NCBI GenBank assembly: GCA_041744735.1
Contig: JBGTKH010000642.1
Coordinates: forward strand, 1-5,759
Origin: JBGTKH01 sp041744735
GTDB lineage: Bacteria > Planctomycetota > Planctomycetia > Pirellulales > Pirellulaceae
Length of the DNA: 5,759 nt
Reading direction: 5' to 3'
Part shown: in pieces, positions 1 to 5,400 of the stretch
How positions within the stretch are numbered: position 1 is the first letter of the stretch
Layout: the number at the start of each line of letters is the position of its first letter
Program-made: the position numbers and the translations under genes
The notes under the pieces: generated by a model
What the model was told of the DNA's origin: nothing
The model's database searches: none
Seen by the model: only the letters and a program-made list of their open reading frames with translations

Positions 1-804
1 CCGATCGCCAAGCCGGTCGAAGAGGACGACGTGCGGATTTGTTACGTCGATACTCACGTCGTCGTGGTGGAAAAGCCGGCCGGCATCACCACGCTGCGGC
101 ATTCCGAAGAACGCCACTGGCCGCAGCGCCGCAAGCAACAACAGCCGACGCTGGACGAGGTGCTTGTGCGGCTGTTGGCCAAGAAGCAAGGCCGGCATTC
201 GGGCAAGCAGACTCGGCCGCCGCGCCTGCGTGCCGTGCATCGCCTGGACCGCGACACCAGCGGCCTAATGGTCTTCGCCCGCACGGTGCCGGCCGAGCGG
301 ATACTGGTCCAACAGTTCCGTCAACATACCGTGCATCGCAAGTACATCGCCGTCGTACACGGCGAGGTGAAGGCCCAGACGATCAGCAGCGATCTTGTTC
401 GCGACCGCGGCGACGGCCGGCGCGGCAGCACCACGCTCAAGGACGTCGGCCAGCACGCCGTCACACACGTGCGGCCCATCGAGTCGTTGCCCGGTTACAC
501 GGTCATCGAGTGCCAATTGGAAACCGGCCGCACACATCAAATCCGCATCCACTTGGCCGAAGCCGGCCACGTGCTCTGCGGCGAGAAGGTGTACCACCAG
601 CCGCTGTTCGGCAAACCCATCCCCGACCGCAGCGGCGCCCCCCGCCAAGCCCTACACGCCGCCGAACTCGGATTCGACCACCCCATCACCGGAGAAAAGC
701 TGCACTTCAAAATGCCAATGCCCGCAGACCTCACCGAATTCCTGAAGCGGCTGCGCAAACAGACCGAGTCACCACACGCGGCACGTGACCGACAGCGACA
801 GTGA
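1..804 (+). CDS. RluA-family RNA pseudouridine synthase, 5'-partial
   Basis: Isomerises uridine to pseudouridine in rRNA or tRNA in the cytoplasm; the exact target cannot be told from sequence. The frame is open from base 1 (PIAKPVEEDD precedes the GTG at 31), so the true start is off-window and the GTG at 31 is only an internal Val. Counting that Val as residue 1: the family N-terminal strand ends in VVVEKPAG (11-18). The catalytic motif HRLDRDTSG is at 70-78, with the nucleophile Asp73 encoded at 247-249. The conserved RTHQIRIHLAEAGH is at 167-180 and the C-terminal HAAELGFDHPITGE at 209-222. No S4 domain is seen; one could lie upstream. After EFLKRLRK (236-243) there is an atypical ~14-residue tail, QTESPHAARDRQRQ, whose end is encoded by a hexamer repeat. 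A second copy of the 3' end at 2149-2253 stops right after the FLNRLK equivalent, so this tail is probably acquired. All catalytic motifs are intact, so the gene is likely functional. Family call certain; RluA/RluC/RluD subgroup not assigned. Confidence 0.93.
   Translation, partial: PIAKPVEEDDVRICYVDTHVVVVEKPAGITTLRHSEERHWPQRRKQQQPTLDEVLVRLLAKKQGRHSGKQTRPPRLRAVHRLDRDTSGLMVFARTVPAERILVQQFRQHTVHRKYIAVVHGEVKAQTISSDLVRDRGDGRRGSTTLKDVGQHAVTHVRPIESLPGYTVIECQLETGRTHQIRIHLAEAGHVLCGEKVYHQPLFGKPIPDRSGAPRQALHAAELGFDHPITGEKLHFKMPMPADLTEFLKRLRKQTESPHAARDRQRQ
655..750 (+). repeat. Direct repeat copy A (3' end of the intact rluA-like gene)
   Basis: This 96-base stretch of the live pseudouridine synthase gene (His209 to Arg240, numbered from the codon at 31) recurs at 2149-2244 with 87 of 96 identical bases and no indels. 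The offset is exactly 1494 bases, so both copies read in the same frame. Similarity fades after 750, although aligning with a 3-base gap pairs the CAG at 760-762 here with the TAG stop of copy B. Confidence 0.95.
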
Positions 805-819
805 CAGTGACAGCGACAT
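790..819 (+). repeat. Hexanucleotide tandem repeat (YGACAG) spanning the rluA stop
   Basis: Five head-to-tail six-base units: CGACAG, CGACAG, TGACAG, TGACAG, CGACAT. The first two are read as Arg-Gln, Arg-Gln and form the last residues of the pseudouridine synthase. In the third unit a C-to-T difference turns CGA into the TGA stop at 802-804. The unit length is a multiple of three, so copy-number changes would alter protein length without shifting the frame. Confidence 0.85.
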
Positions 820-852
820 CGGGCTTGCTGATGGGACGGCTACGGGTGACAA

Positions 853-882
853 TTGACGCAGGTCGTCTACGTTCGTCATTAA
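853..882 (+). promoter_or_regulatory. Possible sigma-70-like promoter for the DUF433/DUF5615 pair
   Basis: TTGACG at 853-858 matches five of six bases of the -35 consensus. A weak -10-like CATTAA follows at 877-882 with an 18-base spacer. The site lies about 30 bases before the DUF433 start, in the only intergenic gap upstream of the pair. The -10 match is poor and planctomycete promoters are not well defined, so this is a candidate only. I saw no convincing operator palindrome. Confidence 0.3.
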
Positions 883-913
883 ACCGCTGGCAATTCAATT
901 TGGATTTCGAGAT

Positions 914-1291
914 ATGAACACACACAGTATCGCCTCGGCCAACTTGCAACTTCAATTGCCTGAGTTCCTTGAACGGCGTGGCGATGACGAGATTTGTCTG
1001 CGCGGACATCGGATCACGTTAGAGAATCTCTGTTACTACTATCGTGAAGGCTTCTCCGCAGAAATGCTGTGTGAGCAATTCCCATCGCTTTCACTACTGT
1101 TGGTACACAAAGTCATTGTGTTTTACTTGGAAAACCGCGAGGCCGTTGACGAGTACCTCTCCAGGTGCCAAGCGGCTCGGGACGGGAACTTCGAGCAGTG
1201 GCAATCGGCAAAGCGAGCAACACCAAGCGCCTCGGAACTCCGGCAACGCCTGCAGGCCCGGCAGAAAGTTGCCAAAGGTAATCCGACATGA
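914..1291 (+). CDS. DUF433-family protein, putative antitoxin
   Basis: A 125-residue protein resembling the DUF433 family, small helical DNA-binding-like proteins often encoded just before a PIN-like DUF5615 protein and regarded as antitoxins. Visible family signature: LPEFLERRGDDEICLRGHRI (15-34, the strand and GHRI turn), then YYYREGFSAEML (41-52), CEQFPSLSLLLVHKVI (53-68) and FYLENREAVDEYL (70-82). The first helices resemble the helix-turn-helix part of the family. Residues 83-125 are a charged tail (Gln, Arg, Lys, Ala rich), plausibly the toxin-binding arm. The ATG at 914 is chosen because the family signature begins about 15 residues later; no good Shine-Dalgarno precedes it (only GAG at 909-911, too close). 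Its stop overlaps the next start (ATGA), so the two are probably co-translated. An antitoxin role is inferred from family and context. Confidence 0.85.
   Translation: MNTHSIASANLQLQLPEFLERRGDDEICLRGHRITLENLCYYYREGFSAEMLCEQFPSLSLLLVHKVIVFYLENREAVDEYLSRCQAARDGNFEQWQSAKRATPSASELRQRLQARQKVAKGNPT
1274..1278 (+). promoter_or_regulatory. Ribosome binding site of the DUF5615 gene
   Basis: AAAGG nine bases before the ATG at 1288, inside the 3' end of the DUF433 gene. Together with the ATGA overlap it supports the 1288 start and coupled translation of the pair. Confidence 0.45.
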
Positions 1292-1656
1292 GCCCGCGAT
1301 TCTTGCTCGACGAGAATTTGCGAGGCCCGCTGTGGGATGCCATCGAGCGACACAAGCTGCAAGTTAGCGAGCCGATTGATGTTCTGCGGGTTGGCGATGA
1401 AACAGCACCGACGTTGGGAATCCTCGATCCAGACTTGTTGATTTGGTGCGAAGGCGCGGGGCGAATCTTGGTCAGTGTGGACAAGCGCACGCTGCCAGGA
1501 CACTTCGCGGAGCATTTGGCTGTCGGACGCCACTCGCCGGGCGTGTTTCTGATTCGACCAGGGCAATCAATTCGAGCCGTGGTCGAATTCCTTTCTCTCG
1601 TCAGCGATGCGAGCGACGCCGACGAGTGGCGAGACGCGATCACGTACATTCCCTGA
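1288..1656 (+). CDS. DUF5615 PIN-like protein, putative toxin
   Basis: A 122-residue protein matching the DUF5615 (Mut7-C/PIN-like) family, thought to be metal-dependent RNases acting as toxins with DUF433 partners. The opening FLLDENLRGPLW carries the first acidic pair (Asp8, Glu9). RVGDETAPTLGILDPDLLIW (34-53) holds Asp47 and Asp49. ILVSVDKRTLPGHFAEHL (60-77) holds Asp65 and the Lys66/His72 neighbourhood typical of the family. HSPGVFLIRPG (82-92) and the closing EWRDAITYIP (113-122) also fit, so the protein is full length. The acidic residues expected for a PIN-type metal site are present. It starts in the ATGA overlap with the DUF433 gene. Nuclease and toxin activity are inferred from the family; some members may serve other roles. 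Confidence 0.87.
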   Translation: MSPRFLLDENLRGPLWDAIERHKLQVSEPIDVLRVGDETAPTLGILDPDLLIWCEGAGRILVSVDKRTLPGHFAEHLAVGRHSPGVFLIRPGQSIRAVVEFLSLVSDASDADEWRDAITYIP

Positions 1657-1658
1657 AG

Positions 1659-2130
1659 ATTCCGCGCCAGTTCGTTTTGACGTGCGATCCGGCACGCAAG
1701 TCGCCAACCCGCCCACATCATGCTGGCCACTCCGCAAGGCCCGGCCAATTTCGAAGTGACGCTGGACGACGTACGCTTGCTGACTGATAACGGCAGCGGC
1801 ATCGTCACACACACGAACCACTGCCTGCATCCGGACTTGTTACCGATCAACAACCAGTTCCCCGAACTGATCGAGTCGCACCCGCGCAAAGCCCGCATCG
1901 ACGCTTTGCTGACGAACCAGAACGGCCCGCTCACGATCGACCAACTCAAAACGGCCCTCCGCGACCACGACAACCACCCCAAGTCGATCTGCCGCCACGC
2001 GAACGATCACCCGCAGCACGGCTTCTGGGAAACGGTCTTCTCCGTCATCCTCGACCCGTCCGCCGGCCAAATGCACGTCACTCGTGGCACACCGTGCGTA
2101 CAGCCGTATGAGACGTACTCGCTCAACTGA
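1659..2130 (+). pseudogene. 3' remnant of a C45-family (AAT-like) acyltransferase/hydrolase
   Basis: The longest open stretch (ATG at 1720, 136 codons) matches only the C-terminal part of C45 peptidase-family proteins (acyl-CoA:6-aminopenicillanate acyltransferase-like, autoproteolytic Ntn hydrolases). Recognisable pieces: ATPQGPANFEVT (3-14), the THTNHCLHPDL block (30-40), HPKSICRHANDHP (86-98), then TVFSVILDPSAGQMHVTRGT (105-124) and the PYETY end. The family's N-terminal domain with the autocatalytic Cys nucleophile is absent; 914-1656 upstream is the TA pair instead. Homology-like sequence extends a little upstream but is broken: IPRQFVLT reads in another frame at 1659-1682, then RAIRHASRQPAHI reads in the main frame from 1681, after a TGA at 1678-1680. 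This suggests an indel or frameshift. With no catalytic centre it cannot be a working enzyme. Whether the fragment is still translated from 1720 is unknown. Confidence 0.72.
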
Positions 2131-2148
2131 ACGTCAGCTAAAAATTAG

Positions 2149-2253
2149 CACGCCGCCGAACTCGGCTTCGACCACCCCATCACCGGCGAAAAGCTGCACT
2201 TCAAAATGCCCCTGCCCGCCGACCTCGCCGAATTCTTGAATCGATTAAAATAG
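2149..2253 (+). pseudogene. Orphan 3' end of an rluA-like gene (direct repeat copy B)
   Basis: Thirty-four codons plus a TAG stop encode HAAELGFDHPITGEKL followed by a segment ending in AEFLNRLK. This is the C-terminal end of the pseudouridine synthase, with no catalytic domain and no start. Similarity to copy A begins abruptly at about 2149, 18 bases after the C45 remnant's stop. Differences from copy A over 96 bases: nine, of which six are silent and three change residues (Met/Leu, Thr/Ala, Lys/Asn); none breaks the frame. The stop position fits an ordinary RluA C-terminus better than the long tail of the intact gene. I infer this is the displaced original end of the resident gene, or debris from a homologous gene. 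Confidence 0.85.
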
Positions 2254-2410
2254 CAAACCATCGCCTGACTGATCTGTCTCCCAACTCCACGGAAAAAGAT
2301 GATTCGACTGGCGTCGGCGTGGGTATTTGATACGAGCGTAGGTACACCCGAGTATCGAAATAATTGTGACACGCCGCCTTCGGCGATGTATCGTAACGCA
2401 GTAAAGGACA
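2254..2410. other. Convergent intergenic region
   Basis: These 157 bases lie between the orphan rluA end (+) and the STAND gene stop (-). I see no credible gene in them. The only structure I can support is a short GC-rich hairpin close to the STAND gene's stop. Confidence 0.6.
2369..2389 (-). terminator. Small hairpin downstream of the STAND/FGE gene
   Basis: Read on the minus strand, CGCCG-AAGG-CGGCG forms a five-base-pair GC stem with a four-base loop (2372-2385). Three more pairs (ACA/TGT) form below it if one T at 2386 is bulged. It begins about 22 bases after the TGA at 2411-2413. It is followed by AU-rich sequence (CAATTATTTC) but no true U tract, so it is a weak intrinsic terminator candidate. 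Confidence 0.3.
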
Positions 2411-5400
2411 TCAGGGATAGGTTCTCGCCACGCGGAAACCGGCGTAGCCGTAACGGTAATGAGGAGGGACGTCGTCGAGGGAGGCGGAGCGACCAATCCT
2501 CGCTCCATAGTTGAACGAGCCGCCACGCAACACTCGGCGGGATTCCGTTCCGACGGTCAAATCCTCGGCGTCAGTAACCGTAGTGTGCGCGCTGCGATAA
2601 ACATCTTGGCACCACTCCCAAACGTTTCCGTGCATGTCGAAAAGCCCAAAGTCGTTGGGCTTCAGTTGTCCGACGACTGACAGTTGTTCTCCGGCTGGCA
2701 ATTGTTCTCGGACGACGGGCATTTTTCCGAGTTTTCTCTGCCCGTACCGCGCATACTTGTCGAGCAGTTCCTCCGCATCGCCGTGAGACCACCGCGTTCC
2801 GGTCAAGGCGCGGCATGCATACTCCCATTCCGCTTCCGTCGGCAACCGATAGCCATTGCACTTAATTGCATCGCGAATGGTCATTCCTTCGGCAAACTTG
2901 CCGTCTGCGTTAGGCTTGTAACACCTGGGATCCTTGTCGTCGAACTGCATCTGCTCTTCCGTCAATACTAGTTCCTTCTCCGTCAACCAGTTGCAGTAGG
3001 CGGCCGCTTCGTACCACGTAAAGTCGACAACCGGCTCGCTCGCGTTCGCATTCGCATTCGCCTTCACGATGCCAGCGGCGTCTTCCGCAGTAATATCCAG
3101 GAGTGCGAGATACGTCGTGTCTTGCAGGAATTGTCGGAATTCACCTTTCGTAACTTCCTTGTCGGCAATCGCAAAGCCCCAGTCGATGTTCATGGAGTGT
3201 ATCTGCTCGTTGTCTTCGTGGTACATTTCCGTTTTCGGCCAACCGATTTCGATCTTTCCGGGGGCCGGGATGATCACCATGGTTTGCTTGGCACTGTTCA
3301 CATACCAGCGGTGTGCTTCGGTCTGAGGTCTCGGGGTCGTAGACAACTGATCCATTGTCGTCCGCATTTTCTCCGCGACGCCGGTAAGGCGCGTGTCACG
3401 CCACCACTGGTTCAATGTCCATTCCGCCGTACTGTGGATCGCCGGATCGGGATCGTTCTTAAAACGCTCGAGCAAATGGTTCGTACACATGGTAAACTCG
3501 CCGGTACCGATTGGGAACGGCGAATACTCGCCCAGCGCGAGGACCAGTGCCTGCTGGACCGAGACCGGCTGAGTTCCATCCATGATCTTCGGATAGAATC
3601 GTTCCGGCTCGACGCCCAATATTTGGAATCGATGGATCAGAAAGGTCCGTAGCGTGGGGTTCTCGCTCGCTACCAGCAGCGGCCACAGTTTGTCGGCCTC
3701 GCCAATGAACAGGAATATCGTGGCAGCATTCGCTTGGCGATGAAGTAGTCGATCGTGGTCAGGTATGTTCTCCTTCGTGAGCGGATCGGGCGGTCGTTCC
3801 GCGAGCACTCGTTGCAGCGTGTCGATCACTCTTGCTCGCGCCAGGTTTTCATCCGTCAAAAATGTCCGTTCGGCAATTCCCAGCGGTGCCGTCGGTAAAC
3901 TGGAAACGAGCGGGCGAAACGTCTGTGGATTGTCGGCGTGATCGATCAAGAGATCGGCGATTTTTGTCGGCTTGAACGCCAAGTATTCGCCTAGCGCCAG
4001 AGCGGCATTGGGACGTATGCTGACCCGGTCCGGTTCCTGACTCCCATAAATCTCCTCCAGACGCGGCACGAGTCGCTCTCCCACCGGTTTCAAAGCAGCG
4101 ATCCACTTGCCAAGCATAATCGAATCTTGCCGCACGAGTTGCTCGGCAACGTCCGACCCGATCTCATTCCACTGCTCGTTTTCGGGATCGAACTTGGCCA
4201 ATGCCGCAATTCGCCGCAGCCACGTTGCGGGCTCTTGCTCTTGGAGGTTGCTCCAGAGTTCGGTCATTTCCAGCCGATCGGGATACTGGGCAAGCTGATC
4301 GCGGAGCATGAGGAATTCATCCAGTTTCAAATCCGGCTGCAGCATCTGCTGCGTCAAGCCGGGTATCTGTTCCTGGTCACCGGCCACCGTGAGTAAACCA
4401 AGTTGGACCCTCCCCATTCCAATCGCCGAACGGGCTTTCGTGTCGAGTGAATTGCGCAACAATGGGACAACCTGCGCGTCCTTCGCACTCAGTTGCTTGA
4501 GGGTCGCCAATATCAATGGCACGGCGTTAGGTTCCGCAGACTGCAAGTTATCAATTTGCGCGGATATTGCATCGTTACGGGCTTGGATAGCCGAGCTGCG
4601 GGAAATCAACGCAAAGATCAGCATCACGATCGCGGCGACCGCCGTAGCGGCGGCAAGCCCAACGGAAATACGCAGAATCAATTGCTGGCGCTGCTCCCTG
4701 GCGACGCGGGCTTTTTCCGCTTGGTTCGAGGCAATGTAAAAGTCCATCTGCAAGGGATTCATTTCATTGCCGACGCGAGTGTGATACTCACGCAGCAGGT
4801 CAAGCGTCGGTGGCCGCCACAGGTCGCCAACGGCCCGACCTTGCTGATCCCAAGTCCGCGCCGCTTCGTCCAGGCGACGGCTGAAGCGGATGTCCTCGCG
4901 GTTTTCGTCCAGCCACTGGTTCAACTGGTCCCAGCGGTCGAACAATGCTTCGTGGGTCACCTCCGCGGTGTCGGCATGGCCGCGTTCGTCGGACGACAGC
5001 GTAATCAACCGTGCATCCCGGCCGGCAAAACGGCGGATCACACGGTCCAGATCGCCGGCATCCTCGCCCACCGTTATCAAGTTCTCGACCACGGCCCGGC
5101 GGCGCGTGTCCCGGGTACCTTCGCCGAGCTGTACGAGGCCGAGGAAAATGCGTTTCGCAATCTTCTGGTCACGGCTGAGACTGCCTTTGTCAGCTTTTGA
5201 TTCATCGTCGCCGAGGCTGTCAAAAATGCGTTGCGCTTCGCCCGCCAAGGCACCGCCGACGCCACCGATCTCGCGATAGGTGTCCGCGGCTTTTTTACCT
5301 TGGGCAAAACCGTCCCAAATCCTAGTCAGCGCAAACTGCATCAGCGGCAACGTTCCCTCGCGCCCTTTGGTGTCTTGGATCAATAGATCGACCACGGCCT

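Larger units (their letters stand above)
751..2148. other. Segment bracketed by the duplicated rluA 3' end (possible inserted island)
   Basis: About 1.4 kb lies between copies A and B of the rluA end. It holds the novel rluA tail with its hexamer repeat, the DUF433/DUF5615 pair and the decapitated C45 gene. The layout resembles elements that enter a gene's 3' end and supply a replacement end. However, no recombinase, transposase, terminal inverted repeat or attachment core is visible, so homologous or illegitimate recombination is equally possible. Confidence 0.4.

Noticed and set aside
31..33. GTG as the start of the pseudouridine synthase.
   Set aside because: The frame stays open to base 1 with plausible family-like sequence before it, so the start is off-window.
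1113..1982. A 289-codon minus-strand open frame across the TA pair and the C45 remnant.
   Set aside because: It runs antisense to two genes with clear family motifs. Its composition (Ser/Arg/Trp rich) is typical of a shadow frame.
751..2148. A transposon, insertion sequence or integron cassette.
   Set aside because: No transposase, integrase, terminal inverted repeat, target duplication of IS type or attC-like structure was found. The bracketing repeats are coding sequence of the host gene.
2145..2411. A minus-strand 88-codon frame whose ATG overlaps the STAND gene stop (TGATG), which could suggest a translationally coupled small gene.
   Set aside because: Its second half is simply the antisense of the orphan rluA tail, and the same antisense peptide is found opposite copy A. 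I see no recognisable family or internal support.
4493..5200. A 235-codon plus-strand open frame.
   Set aside because: It is antisense to the well-supported STAND NTPase coding region and shows no family motif.
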